Positions 8,465-17,155 of a DNA stretch of 64,000 nucleotides are shown piece after piece. A program made the position numbers and the translations under genes. Source of the stretch: JAVKBW01 sp040222995 (GTDB taxonomy: Bacteria; Pseudomonadota; Alphaproteobacteria; UBA8366; Aestuariispiraceae); assembly GCA_040222995.1 (NCBI GenBank), contig JAVKBW010000045.1, forward strand, positions 67,749 through 131,748. The letters are read 5' to 3'. Each line of letters starts with the position of its first letter. Within the stretch, counting starts at the first letter, position 1. The notes below the pieces were generated by a model that was given only the letters and a program-made list of their open reading frames with translations, was not told the origin of the DNA and searched no databases.

Positions 8465-8517
8465 CGTTGCAAAACAATTATTCCTGTGATTAATACCCAT
8501 GAGAGGGTAGCGCAACG
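8465..8517. promoter_or_regulatory. Nested dyads upstream of glxB (candidate operator)
   Basis: The 102-bp gap between the regulator gene and glxB contains TACCC (8494-8498) and GGGTA (8505-8509) separated by six bases, inside a wider pair CGTTGC (8465-8470) and GCAACG (8512-8517). Both pairs are exact. The position suits binding by the XRE-cupin regulator encoded just upstream. The glxB ribosome site GGAGGG lies at 8545-8550. Confidence 0.4.
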
Positions 8518-8559
8518 AAACTATCCATCGTTTCTGAGTGATATGGAGGGATATCGCCC

Positions 8560-9459
8560 ATGTGTGGCATCGTCGGATTATACATCAAGAATACGGACCA
8601 GCGCGTCCGTCTCGGACAGTTGTTTCGTCCGATGCTGTCGGAAATGACCGACCGCGGACCGGACAGCGCAGGCATTGCGGTTTACCGTGACGACTCGGCA
8701 ACCGACGGCAAACTGACGCTGTATCACGATGATCCCGAATTTCACTGGCACAAGATCGCCGATGCCATGGAAACGGCGCTGAAGACACCGGTTTCGGAAG
8801 AACGGATCGCCAGCCATGCCATCCTGCGGGCAGCGACAGACCCGTCGGTCATGCGCGACTGGATCGACGATAACTACCCGGATATTCGCGTCATGAGCGC
8901 CGGAAAGGTGCTGGAAATCTATAAGGAAGTCGGCCTTGCCGATGCCGTGATGGAACGTTTCGCCGTACCACAGATGGCCGGCAGCCACGCGGTCGGCCAC
9001 ACTCGTATGGCGACCGAAAGCGCAGTGACGACAGAAGGCGCGCACCCGTTCAACACAGGTAACGATCTTTGCCTCGTCCATAACGGCTCGTTGTCTAACC
9101 ACAACCGGCTGCGCAACTGGCTGCGCGACAAGGCCGGCATTCCGTTCAAGACCGAGAACGATACGGAAGTCGCCGCGGGCTACCTGACCTGGCGGATGAA
9201 TGAAGGCGCAACGATCAAGGAAGCGCTGGAAGCCGGCATCAAGGATCTGGACGGCTTCTACACCTTCGCCGTCGGCACGGCGGAAGGCTTTTCCGTGCTG
9301 CGCGATCCGATCGCCTGCAAACCGGCCGTGATCGCCGAAACCGACGACTGGGTCGCCATGTCTTCGGAATTCCGGGCGCTTGCCTCCCTGCCCGGCGTCG
9401 AGAAGGCAACTATCTGGGAACCGAAACCCGCCACCGTCTACACCTGGGGGACCGCGTAA
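8560..9459 (+). CDS. glxB: Class II glutamine amidotransferase subunit (GlxB / MgsA-like)
   Basis: A 299-residue Ntn-type amidotransferase. The mature nucleophile is Cys2 of MCGIVGLY. RGPDSAGIAVY, GHTRMATES and HNGSLSNHNRLR are standard glutaminase-domain motifs. Unlike GlmS, PurF or GltB it consists of this domain alone, with an internal insertion around residues 90-130. In the GlxBCD / MgsABC complexes the subunit releases ammonia from glutamine, or provides the equivalent module for N-methylglutamate synthesis. It opens a four-gene operon with a 2-bp gap to glxC. A good ribosome site (GGAGGG) precedes the ATG. Confidence 0.85.
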   Translation: MCGIVGLYIKNTDQRVRLGQLFRPMLSEMTDRGPDSAGIAVYRDDSATDGKLTLYHDDPEFHWHKIADAMETALKTPVSEERIASHAILRAATDPSVMRDWIDDNYPDIRVMSAGKVLEIYKEVGLADAVMERFAVPQMAGSHAVGHTRMATESAVTTEGAHPFNTGNDLCLVHNGSLSNHNRLRNWLRDKAGIPFKTENDTEVAAGYLTWRMNEGATIKEALEAGIKDLDGFYTFAVGTAEGFSVLRDPIACKPAVIAETDDWVAMSSEFRALASLPGVEKATIWEPKPATVYTWGTA

Positions 9460-9461
9460 TC

Positions 9462-10145
9462 ATGCAAGTCCTGGATCTCGCGAAAGACGACCTGCGCTCC
9501 ATCAACCGCCGCCTGCAGAAACGCGACGGCGACGACGGCGAAACGTCGTATGAAGTCATCAACATCATGGGATCGCATGCACTGGCCTGCGGCCTGACCC
9601 ATCCGATTGATGTCACCATCAAGGGACATACCGGCTACTACTGCGCCGGCATGAACATGCACGCCAACATCACGATCGAAGGCAATGCCGGTCCCGGCGT
9701 CGCCGAAAACATGATGTCCGGCAAGGTGCACATCAAGGGCAATGCCAGCCAGTATGCCGGGGCGACCAGCCATGGCGGTCTGCTGGTGATCGACGGTGAC
9801 GCCAGTTCGCGGTGCGGCATCTCGCTGAAAGGCTGCGATATCGTGGTCAAGGGGTCGATCGGCCACCTGGCCGCCTTCATGGCGCAGGCCGGTCATCTTG
9901 TCGTCTGCGGCGATACCGGCGCCGACCTCGGCGATTCGATTTACGAGGCGGAAATCTTCGTGAAGGGCAAGGTCGAGAGCCTTGGCACCGATTGCGAGGA
10001 AAAGGAAATGAACGACGACCGCAAGGCCGTTCTGGCCGATCTGCTGGAACGGGCCGGCGCGGATGACGATCCGTCGGACTTCCGGTGCTACGGTTCCGGC
10101 CGCAACCTGTATCATTTCAAAATCGATAACGCCGGCAGCTATTAG
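9462..10145 (+). CDS. glxC: GXGXG-domain glutamate synthase-like subunit (GlxC / MgsB-like)
   Basis: A 227-residue protein corresponding to the C-terminal beta-helix (GXGXG) domain of glutamate synthase. It shows repeated turns such as IEGNAGPGVAENMMSGKVHIKGNASQYAGA and VVCGDTGADLGDSIYEAEIFVKG. This domain shapes the ammonia tunnel between the glutaminase and synthase sites. It begins 2 bp after glxB and ends 13 bp before glxD, so the three genes rebuild a split glutamate-synthase-like enzyme, as in GlxBCD of rhizobia and MgsABC of methylamine users. Confidence 0.85.
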   Translation: MQVLDLAKDDLRSINRRLQKRDGDDGETSYEVINIMGSHALACGLTHPIDVTIKGHTGYYCAGMNMHANITIEGNAGPGVAENMMSGKVHIKGNASQYAGATSHGGLLVIDGDASSRCGISLKGCDIVVKGSIGHLAAFMAQAGHLVVCGDTGADLGDSIYEAEIFVKGKVESLGTDCEEKEMNDDRKAVLADLLERAGADDDPSDFRCYGSGRNLYHFKIDNAGSY

Positions 10146-10158
10146 GAAAGTCACCATC

Positions 10159-11469
10159 ATGGACACCAGAAAAATCCGCGAATCCGCGACCTTCCCGCCC
10201 CGCGTTATTGCAGAAATCCAGCGCGCCGCGGCTGAAGGCATCTATTCCATCCGCGGTTCCGGCGCGAAACGCCCGGTACCGCATTTCGACGACCTGGTTT
10301 TTCTTGGCGCATCGATGTCGCGCTATCCGCTGGAAGGCTATCGCGAACGTTGCGACACCAGCGTCACCATCGGCACGCGCTACGCCAAGAAACCGGTCGA
10401 GTTGAAAATTCCGATCACCATCGCCGGCATGTCGTTCGGTGCGCTGGGCGCGAACGCCAAGGAAGCGCTCGGTCGGGGCGCTACTATGGCCGGCACCAGC
10501 ACGACCACCGGCGACGGCGGCATGACGGAAGAGGAACGGCAGTCATCGAAAACGCTGGTCTATCAGTATCTTCCCTCGCGATACGGCATGCAGCCGGACC
10601 AGCTACGCCGGGCGGACGCCATCGAGGTGGTTGTGGGCCAGGGTGCGAAGCCGGGCGGCGGCGGCATGCTGCTGGGTCAGAAAATCACCGAGCGGGTGGC
10701 GAAAATGCGCACCCTTCCGGTCGGCATCGACCAGCGCAGCGCCTGCCGGCATCCTGACTGGACCGGCCCGGACGATCTTGAAATCAAGATCAAGGAATTG
10801 CGAGAAATCACCGACTGGCAGGTGCCGATCTACATCAAGTGCGGCGCGGCGCGCACGCATTACGACGTCACCCTTGCGGTCAAGGCCGGCGCGGATGCGG
10901 TGGTTGTCGACGGCATGCAGGGCGGCACGGCGGCAACACAGGACGTGTTCATCGAAGATGTCGGCATTCCCACCCTTCCCGCCGTCCGGCAGGCAGTCGA
11001 AGCGCTGCAGGAACTGGACATGCACCGCAAGGTGCAGTTGATCGTATCAGGCGGCATCCGCACCGGCGCGGATGTAGCGAAAGCGCTTGCGCTCGGGGCC
11101 GATGCGGTCTCGATCGGCATGGCGGCCCTGATGGCGCTCAACTGCAATGCGCCGCTGTATGAAGAAGACTATGAAAAGCTCGGCACCCGGTCGGGCGCCT
11201 GCCATCACTGCCATACCGGCAAATGTCCGGTCGGTGTTGCGACGCAGGATCCGGAACTGGAAAAACGTCTCGATCCGGAAGCCGCCGGCCGCCGCCTGCG
11301 CAACTACCTGAACGCGCTGACCCTGGAATGCCAGACCATTGCCCGGGCCTGTGGTAAAAGCCACGTTCACAATCTGGAGCCGGAAGACATGGCGGCCCTG
11401 ACAATCGAGGCTGCTGCGATGGCCAAGGTGCCGCTTGCCGGTACGGACTGGATTCCCGGACAATTGTGA
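10159..11469 (+). CDS. glxD: FMN-binding glutamate synthase-like subunit (GlxD / MgsC-like)
   Basis: 436 residues of the glutamate synthase central/FMN domain. MSFGALGANAKEALGRGA, GQGAKPGGGGMLLG and DGMQGGTAATQDVF are the substrate and FMN loops, followed by VSGGIRTGADVAKALALGADAV (phosphate-binding strand). A cysteine cluster ACHHCHTGKCPVGVATQ matches the iron-sulfur site. In MgsC this subunit joins an amine nitrogen to 2-oxoglutarate to give N-methylglutamate or glutamate. The ATG at 10159 follows AGGAAAG and was preferred over a 32-codon longer frame that would overlap glxC. Confidence 0.87.
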   Translation: MDTRKIRESATFPPRVIAEIQRAAAEGIYSIRGSGAKRPVPHFDDLVFLGASMSRYPLEGYRERCDTSVTIGTRYAKKPVELKIPITIAGMSFGALGANAKEALGRGATMAGTSTTTGDGGMTEEERQSSKTLVYQYLPSRYGMQPDQLRRADAIEVVVGQGAKPGGGGMLLGQKITERVAKMRTLPVGIDQRSACRHPDWTGPDDLEIKIKELREITDWQVPIYIKCGAARTHYDVTLAVKAGADAVVVDGMQGGTAATQDVFIEDVGIPTLPAVRQAVEALQELDMHRKVQLIVSGGIRTGADVAKALALGADAVSIGMAALMALNCNAPLYEEDYEKLGTRSGACHHCHTGKCPVGVATQDPELEKRLDPEAAGRRLRNYLNALTLECQTIARACGKSHVHNLEPEDMAALTIEAAAMAKVPLAGTDWIPGQL

Positions 11470-11503
11470 TACAAAATTCGACCGAACAGGAGAGAGAACA
11501 ATC

Positions 11504-12808
11504 ATGGCAAGCCAACTCGAAGCCTTTGCGAAGAAGAACAACGTCAAATACTATCTGATCAACTTTACCGATCTGAACGGACACCAGCGGTCGAAACTGG
11601 TCCCCACACAGGCCATTGCCGGTATGGAAAAGGACGGCGCCGGATTCGCCGGGTTCGCAACCTACCTAGACATGACACCCGCTCATCCCGACATGTTTTC
11701 GGTGCCGGATCCGTCCAGCGTCATCCAGTTGCCCTGGAAGCCGGAAGTCGCGTGGGTCGCCGGCGACCTGATGATGGAAGGCAAGCTGGTTGAACAGGCG
11801 CCGCGCGTTGTTCTGAAACGGCAGCTTGAAAAGGCCATGAAACAAGGCTTGCGGATGAAATCCGGCATCGAGGCGGAATACCACCTCATCAGCGAGGACG
11901 GTACGGAACTCGCCGATCCGCGCGATACAGCGGCCAAGCCCTGCTACGACCAGACGGTTCTGATGCGTCGCTACGATGTCATCAGCGAAATCTGCGATGC
12001 GATGATCAAGCTCGGCTGGGGGCCGTATCAGAACGACCACGAAGACGCCAACGGCCAGTACGAGATGAACTGGGATTACGATGACGCGCTGGTTACCGCC
12101 GACCGGCACGCGTTTTTCAAGTTCATGGTCAAGACGATTGCCGAAAAGCACGGCCTTCGCGCCACCTTCATGCCGAAACCCTTCATGCACCTGACCGGCA
12201 ACGGCTGTCATGCGCATATCTCGATCTGGGACAAGACCGGCAAGAAAAACCTGTTCGACGACAAGAAGGGAGACCTTGGCGTTTCCGCGCTCGGCTATCA
12301 CTTCCTTGGCGGCGTCATCAACCATGCAACGGCGCTCGCGGCGATTACCAATCCGACGGTGAACAGCTACAAACGCCTGAACGCCCCGGTCACCTCGTCC
12401 GGCGCGACATGGTCGCCGAACACGGTCACCTATGCCGGCAACAACCGGACCCATATGGTTCGCATTCCCGATCCGGGCAGAATCGAATTCCGCCTCGCCG
12501 ACGGTGCGGTGAACCCGTATCTTCTGCAGGCCGGTTTCCTGGCCGCCGGTCTGAACGGCATCGAAAACAAGACCGACCCGGGCAAGCGTCTCGACATCAA
12601 CATGTATACCGATGGCCACAAGGTGAAAGCCAAGAAGCTGCCGTTGTACATGATCGACGCCCTGCGTGAATTCGAAAAGGACAAGGCCTTGCGCGCGGCG
12701 CTGGGCGGTGAATTCTGCGACGCCTTCAAAACCATCAAATTGCGGGAATGGAACGATTATTCCCGCAGCCTGACAGACTGGGAACGCGCCAATACCCTGG
12801 ACTGCTAG
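11504..12808 (+). CDS. glnT: Glutamine synthetase-family enzyme, GlnT type (possible gamma-glutamylamide synthetase)
   Basis: 434 residues of the glutamine synthetase fold, shorter than GlnA. GIEAEYHLI and NGCHAHISIWD hold metal and ATP ligands; NPTVNSYKRL and RIPDPGRIEFRLADGAVNPYL are the signatures of the GlnT/GMAS branch. Members ligate ammonia or an alkylamine (methylamine, isopropylamine, ethanolamine) to the gamma-carboxyl of glutamate. As the last gene after glxBCD it mirrors the gmaS-mgsABC clusters of methylamine users, but no mgdABCD genes are present here. The ATG at 11504 has an AGGAGAGAG site. The amine substrate is not resolved. Confidence 0.87.
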   Translation: MASQLEAFAKKNNVKYYLINFTDLNGHQRSKLVPTQAIAGMEKDGAGFAGFATYLDMTPAHPDMFSVPDPSSVIQLPWKPEVAWVAGDLMMEGKLVEQAPRVVLKRQLEKAMKQGLRMKSGIEAEYHLISEDGTELADPRDTAAKPCYDQTVLMRRYDVISEICDAMIKLGWGPYQNDHEDANGQYEMNWDYDDALVTADRHAFFKFMVKTIAEKHGLRATFMPKPFMHLTGNGCHAHISIWDKTGKKNLFDDKKGDLGVSALGYHFLGGVINHATALAAITNPTVNSYKRLNAPVTSSGATWSPNTVTYAGNNRTHMVRIPDPGRIEFRLADGAVNPYLLQAGFLAAGLNGIENKTDPGKRLDINMYTDGHKVKAKKLPLYMIDALREFEKDKALRAALGGEFCDAFKTIKLREWNDYSRSLTDWERANTLDC

Positions 12809-12828
12809 TTTCTGTTTGTATGCCGTAT

Positions 12829-12855
12829 GACGATGCGGGATCGCCCCGCATCGTC
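12829..12855. terminator. Bidirectional hairpin between glnT and the alcohol dehydrogenase
   Basis: An exact 11-bp stem (12829-12839 with 12845-12855, five-base loop) lies between two convergent genes. There is no T tract on either side, so it would act as a weak terminator or as a 3' end stabiliser for both transcripts. Confidence 0.55.
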
Positions 12856-12872
12856 TGCGTGCAGCCGGTTGG

Positions 12873-14036
12873 TCAGACCGTGCCTTCCAACGCTTTCCTG
12901 AAGACAGCAGTGTAGTCCGCCGCCGACAGCGCAATCGGATTCGAGGCCGCAGGCGGATCGACTTCCGCCATGGTTCCCATCAAATCCGCCTGATCGCCGG
13001 GAACGCCGAGATCCGCCGCCGAATGTTCGATGCCGACCCGGGTTCGGAAATCCAGAACCCAGTCGAGAACGCCCGGGAAAGACGGATTCGGCAGGCCGAG
13101 AACCCGGCCCAGCAATTCCATATGATCGCCGATCGCCTGTTCATTTCTGCGCATGATGTACGGCATTACCACGGCATTCGTGCGTCCGTGATGCGTGTTG
13201 TACATGACGCCAATGGAATGCGACAGCGCGTGGATGCCGCCCAGGCCTTTCTGGAACGCCGTCGCGCCCATCGACGCCGCCGCCAGCATATCAGCCCGTG
13301 CTTCGATATCCTTGCCGTCATCGTAGGCCCGCGGCAGCGCGATCGAGATGCGCCGCATGCCTTCCAGCGCGATGCCGTCGGCCATCGGGTGATATCCCGG
13401 CGCACAGAATGCCTCGAAACAGTGGATGAACGCATCCATGCCGGTTCCGGCCGTAATCGACGGCGGCAGGCCAACGGTCAGCTCCGGATCGGAGATTACG
13501 ATGGAAGGAAGCATCTTCGGGTGGAAGATGATCTTTTTGACATGCGTTTCCTCGTTCGTGATGACCGAGGCGCGGCCGACTTCCGAACCGGTGCCGGAGG
13601 TGGTCGGCACAGCAACAATCGGCGGGATGACCTTGGCATTGACGCGCTTCCAGTTATCGCCGACATCCTCGAAATCCCAGATCGGCCGGTCCTGACCCAG
13701 CATTAGCGCGACCGCCTTCGCCACATCCATGCCGGAGCCGCCGCCGAACGCGATAACCCCGTCGGAATCGTGCTCGCGGTAGGCGACGATGCCGGCGTCG
13801 ACATTTGCATTGACCGGGTTTCCACGCACATCGGTAAACAACGCACAGGGCAGACCGGCGTCGTTCAGCGCTGCAACGGCGTCACGAACCATCGGCAAAT
13901 CGCGCAGGCCTTCGTCGGTAATCAGGATGGGTCGGGATATACCCAGTTCCCGGCATACGGCGGGCAGTTCCGAAATCCGCCCGGGCCCGAATCTCATGCT
14001 TGTCGGAAAGCCCCAGTTTCCCGTTATTGTTCCCAT
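12873..14036 (-). CDS. Iron-containing alcohol dehydrogenase (group III)
   Basis: 387 residues. GGGSGMDVAKAVAL binds the dinucleotide; TTSGTGSEV follows. The metal ligands typical of the family are seen: D and H in GTGMDAFIHCFEAF, then H in GIHALSHSIG and H in YNTHHGRTNA. Family members interconvert alcohols and aldehydes or ketones with NAD(P)H. It converges on the glnT operon and is separated from it by a hairpin. The substrate is unknown; an aldehyde produced by amine breakdown is a reasonable guess. Confidence 0.88.
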   Translation of the reverse strand: MGTITGNWGFPTSMRFGPGRISELPAVCRELGISRPILITDEGLRDLPMVRDAVAALNDAGLPCALFTDVRGNPVNANVDAGIVAYREHDSDGVIAFGGGSGMDVAKAVALMLGQDRPIWDFEDVGDNWKRVNAKVIPPIVAVPTTSGTGSEVGRASVITNEETHVKKIIFHPKMLPSIVISDPELTVGLPPSITAGTGMDAFIHCFEAFCAPGYHPMADGIALEGMRRISIALPRAYDDGKDIEARADMLAAASMGATAFQKGLGGIHALSHSIGVMYNTHHGRTNAVVMPYIMRRNEQAIGDHMELLGRVLGLPNPSFPGVLDWVLDFRTRVGIEHSAADLGVPGDQADLMGTMAEVDPPAASNPIALSAADYTAVFRKALEGTV

Positions 14037-14114
14037 TGTTCCCCCTCCTGATACCGGTATGAATTCTGCCTCAGATAACCCGGTAAATCGGGAAGTTTCA
14101 ACCGGTTAGATCGC

Positions 14115-14147
14115 AAAAAGAAACGGCGGAGTTTCCCCCGCCGTTTC
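14115..14147 (-). terminator. Intrinsic terminator of the substrate-binding protein gene
   Basis: A 10-bp stem (14120-14129 with 14138-14147) followed on the minus strand by TTTTT (14115-14119). It starts 27 bases after the stop of the binding-protein gene. Confidence 0.8.
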
Positions 14148-14173
14148 CGTTCTCGTCTTGTCGAGATTTTGTC

Positions 14174-15784
14174 TTACGACACGCGCCACCAGCGTTCGGC
14201 AGACCGTGCGCCATCCAGCTCCCAGATACCGGAAATGATTTCCGGATGCTGAATGGCTTTTTGACGACCGGAAACCCGGTTGGTGAACCACGGTACGATC
14301 GTGCCGCCGTCATCACGGCAAAGACGCTGCATTTCCGCGTACATTTCCGTCCGCTTGGCCTGATCGAGTTCGCCCTTGGCGGCATCGAGCAGTTCGTTGA
14401 AACGTGCGTTTTCCCAGTGACTTTCGTTCCAGTCCGCGCCTTTCTTGTAGGCCAGCGAGAACATCACGTCCGGTGTCGGCCGCTGACCCCACTGAACGAA
14501 CACGAACGGCTTCACCAGCCATACGTTCGACCAGTATCCGTCATTCGGCTCGCGAATCACATTGATTTCGATACCGGATTGCCTGGCGGCTTCCTGGAAC
14601 AAGGTCGCCGTATCCACGGCGCCCGGGAACGCCGAATCGGCGGCTGACAGATCAACCGAGATACCTTCCACGCCCGCCTGTTTGAGATGGTAGCGCGCCT
14701 TGTCCGGATCGTACTGGCGCTGTTCCATTTCGTGATAATAGGGGATGCTGGGGCCGATCGGAGAATCGTTACCGATGGTCGCATAGCCCTTCATGATTTT
14801 CTGAACCGCATCTTCCCGGGGGAAGCCGTACTTCAGAGCCAGACGGACATCGAGATTATCGAACGGCGCAACATCGCAGAACATCGGGATAGTAACATGC
14901 GACCCAGACGCCGTGTCGTCGATCTCGATATTCGGGTCCCGGCCCATCAGACCGACGGTCTTCAGGTCCAGTGTCGTCACCGCATCGACAGCGCCTGTTT
15001 TCAGTGCCGTGCCGCGGGCATTCGGATCGTTGATAACGGTGTACTGCACGTCATCGAAATATCCGGCATCGGATTTGAAGAAGTTTTCGTGCTTCACCAT
15101 CTGGGTGCTGACGCCGGGCTCATGCGATTCGATCTTGTAAGCGCCGGTACCGATACCGCTTTGCCAGTCAATCGTGCCATCGCCATTCGACGGCAAAATG
15201 ACCAGATGATAGTCCGTCAGCATGTAAGGCATGTCGGCAAAACCGGAAGCAGCCGACAAGACGACGTTATCGCCGTCAACCTTGATATCCTCGATCGCCG
15301 CCAACTGAGACTTGGCGGCTGATTTGGAATCGTCGCCCCGGTGATAGTTCAGCGAATCGACAACATCCTGCGGCGTGACGGTCTTGCCGTTGTGGAATTC
15401 CACGCCCTTGCGAACCTTGAACGACCAGGTTTTCGCATCCGGCGTTGCGTCCCAGCTTTCGGCAATTTCGCCGACAATATCGCCATTCGCTTTCTGCTCG
15501 GTAAGATAGTTACGCGTCGTGTGATTCAGCTGAATCATGTAGACGGCTTCCGTTGTGCCGGGGTCCAGGCTGTCCGTCGTGTTTCCGTCATGCATCCCGA
15601 TATGATAGCTGCCGCCCCATTGCGGGGTTGCGGCTTCCACTTTCGTCGACCACAAGGTGCTTGCCGCAGCGGCGGTAAGGCCGGCAGCCGCCGCCCCTTC
15701 CATGAACTGCCGACGAGAAACCCGACCGGCAATCGCGCCGTCTTTCAGGTTTTCAAGCAGTTTTTCAGATTTGAACTTATCCAT
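14174..15784 (-). CDS. Family 5 (peptide/opine-type) ABC substrate-binding protein, Tat-exported
   Basis: 536 residues of the large SBP_bac_5 class that binds peptides, opines or related solutes in the periplasm. The N-terminus carries a twin-arginine signal, RVSRRQFMEG followed by an Ala-rich hydrophobic stretch. Family motifs include WGGSYHIGMHDG at the mature start and VRKGVEFHNGKTVTPQDVVDSL. The start was set at ATG 15784, preceded by GGAGAACTGAG, rather than the 55-codon longer open frame. No permease or ATPase gene adjoins it, so its transporter must be encoded elsewhere, or it acts as a stand-alone receptor. It ends in a clear terminator. Confidence 0.9.
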   Translation of the reverse strand: MDKFKSEKLLENLKDGAIAGRVSRRQFMEGAAAAGLTAAAASTLWSTKVEAATPQWGGSYHIGMHDGNTTDSLDPGTTEAVYMIQLNHTTRNYLTEQKANGDIVGEIAESWDATPDAKTWSFKVRKGVEFHNGKTVTPQDVVDSLNYHRGDDSKSAAKSQLAAIEDIKVDGDNVVLSAASGFADMPYMLTDYHLVILPSNGDGTIDWQSGIGTGAYKIESHEPGVSTQMVKHENFFKSDAGYFDDVQYTVINDPNARGTALKTGAVDAVTTLDLKTVGLMGRDPNIEIDDTASGSHVTIPMFCDVAPFDNLDVRLALKYGFPREDAVQKIMKGYATIGNDSPIGPSIPYYHEMEQRQYDPDKARYHLKQAGVEGISVDLSAADSAFPGAVDTATLFQEAARQSGIEINVIREPNDGYWSNVWLVKPFVFVQWGQRPTPDVMFSLAYKKGADWNESHWENARFNELLDAAKGELDQAKRTEMYAEMQRLCRDDGGTIVPWFTNRVSGRQKAIQHPEIISGIWELDGARSAERWWRVS

Positions 15785-16150
15785 TCTCAGTTCTCCAATA
15801 TCCCTGTTGCAGTTGTGCCGTCGTTTCACCGACGGGCGTTCGTTCAGAGTTACGAATACGCCCAAACCGACGCGCATTTGTAACGTTCTGAGCATACAAT
15901 AGTGGCATAAACCGATAACGTCTAACCCTGCGCGATCAAAAACCGACACATTGTGCCTCAGGGCGCCTCAGAACGGCGGCAAAATTGTAAAGCCCCAATT
16001 GAGGTTTGCACCATATCCTGTTGGAAAACCGGCTGATCCCCGCCAAACTACAACAACTTGTGCCGGTTGCTAAATTCACCGCGAATCTGAAAAACCTACC
16101 CTTTGGTCGGTCATGGTATTGTAGACGAGAATCTGGTGAGGAGCGTCAGC
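15785..16150. other. Divergent intergenic region (366 bp)
   Basis: Separates the minus-strand binding-protein gene from the plus-strand epimerase gene. It contains the leader of the binding-protein gene with an exact hairpin at 15818-15835, and an AT-richer stretch around 15890-16010 suited to promoters. No convincing coding frame or RNA gene was seen. Confidence 0.6.
15818..15835 (-). promoter_or_regulatory. Leader hairpin/dyad of the substrate-binding protein gene
   Basis: Exact six-base arms CCGTCG (15818-15823) and CGACGG (15830-15835) with a six-base spacer, about 34 bases upstream of the ATG. It could be a regulator site or an mRNA hairpin. Confidence 0.4.
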
Positions 16151-17155
16151 GTGTCACGCATATTGATAACCGGCGGGGCCGGCTATGTCGGAAGCCTGCT
16201 AACGCCAACCCTGCTGGACAGCGGACATCACGTGACCGTTTACGACATCCTGTATTTCGGGTCGGCGCATTTGCCGCTGGATCATCCGAATCTGACGCTT
16301 GTCGAGGCCGACATCCGCGATACCGGCCGGTTTGCGGCGGCTTGCGACACGATCGATACCGTTATCCATCTGGCCTGTATTTCAAACGATCCGTCCTTCG
16401 AGCTGGATGACAATTTGTCTCAGAGCATCAATTTCGATTGTTTCGAACCGATGGTCGCAGCGGCCAAGGCGGCCGGCGTCAATCGCTTCATCTATGCATC
16501 GACAAGTTCGGTCTACGGCGTATCGGAATCGCCCGAGGTTACCGAGGATCACCCGTTGGTGCCGTTGACCCTGTACAACAAATTCAAAGGACTATGCGAA
16601 CCGCTGCTGTTCAAGCATCAAAGCGATGATTTTGTCTGTGTCGCCATCCGGCCGTCGACCGTCTGCGGATACGGGCCGCGCTGCCGGCTCGATCTCACCG
16701 TCAATATCCTCACCAACCATGCAGTGAATAACAACAGGATCACTGTTTTCGGCGGCGAGCAGTACCGGCCGAACCTGCACATCAAGGACATGGTCAGGCT
16801 GTATGAGCTTTTGCTGATCCTGCCGGCGGAGAAAATCCAGGGGGAGACCTTCAACGCCGGGTACCGGAATCTGAAGGTCGGCGACATCGCCAAAATCGTC
16901 AAACGCGTCGTCGAGCAGGAATTTCCCGACAAACCGCCGATAGAGATTGTCACAACGGAATCGGACGACAAGAGATCCTATCGGGTCACCTCGACCAAAA
17001 TCAAAGATGCGCTTGGCTACGAACCCGTCTTCACCGTCGAGGACGCCGTGCGGGACCTGTGCATTGCGTTCAGGGAAGGGCTTTTACCGAACAGCTTGGA
17101 CGATGACTGGTATTTCAACGTCCGGACGATGAAACGGCGCGTCGAAGCGGCATGA
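16151..17155 (+). CDS. NAD-dependent sugar epimerase/dehydratase
   Basis: 334 residues of the extended SDR family. The dinucleotide loop GGAGYVGS lies near residue 10, and the catalytic pair is in YNKFKG after STSSVYG. The GTG at 16151 is preceded at 7 bases by GAGGAG and was chosen over an upstream TTG at 16103. The C-terminal region (TFNAGYRNLKVGDIAK) binds the sugar nucleotide. It overlaps the next epimerase gene by 4 bp, so the pair is translationally coupled. Likely to modify an NDP-sugar for surface glycans, perhaps with the products of genes 1156-4476; substrate unknown. Confidence 0.87.
   Translation: MSRILITGGAGYVGSLLTPTLLDSGHHVTVYDILYFGSAHLPLDHPNLTLVEADIRDTGRFAAACDTIDTVIHLACISNDPSFELDDNLSQSINFDCFEPMVAAAKAAGVNRFIYASTSSVYGVSESPEVTEDHPLVPLTLYNKFKGLCEPLLFKHQSDDFVCVAIRPSTVCGYGPRCRLDLTVNILTNHAVNNNRITVFGGEQYRPNLHIKDMVRLYELLLILPAEKIQGETFNAGYRNLKVGDIAKIVKRVVEQEFPDKPPIEIVTTESDDKRSYRVTSTKIKDALGYEPVFTVEDAVRDLCIAFREGLLPNSLDDDWYFNVRTMKRRVEAA

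Noticed and set aside
10063..10158. Upstream extension of glxD inside glxC
   Set aside because: Overlaps glxC in another frame; ATG 10159 has a ribosome site and matches family starts.
11435..11503. Upstream extension of glnT
   Set aside because: The extra 23 codons overlap glxD and precede a strong ribosome site; ATG 11504 is better.
16006..16410. Plus-strand frame entering the epimerase gene
   Set aside because: Overlaps the well-supported epimerase in another frame; no ribosome site.
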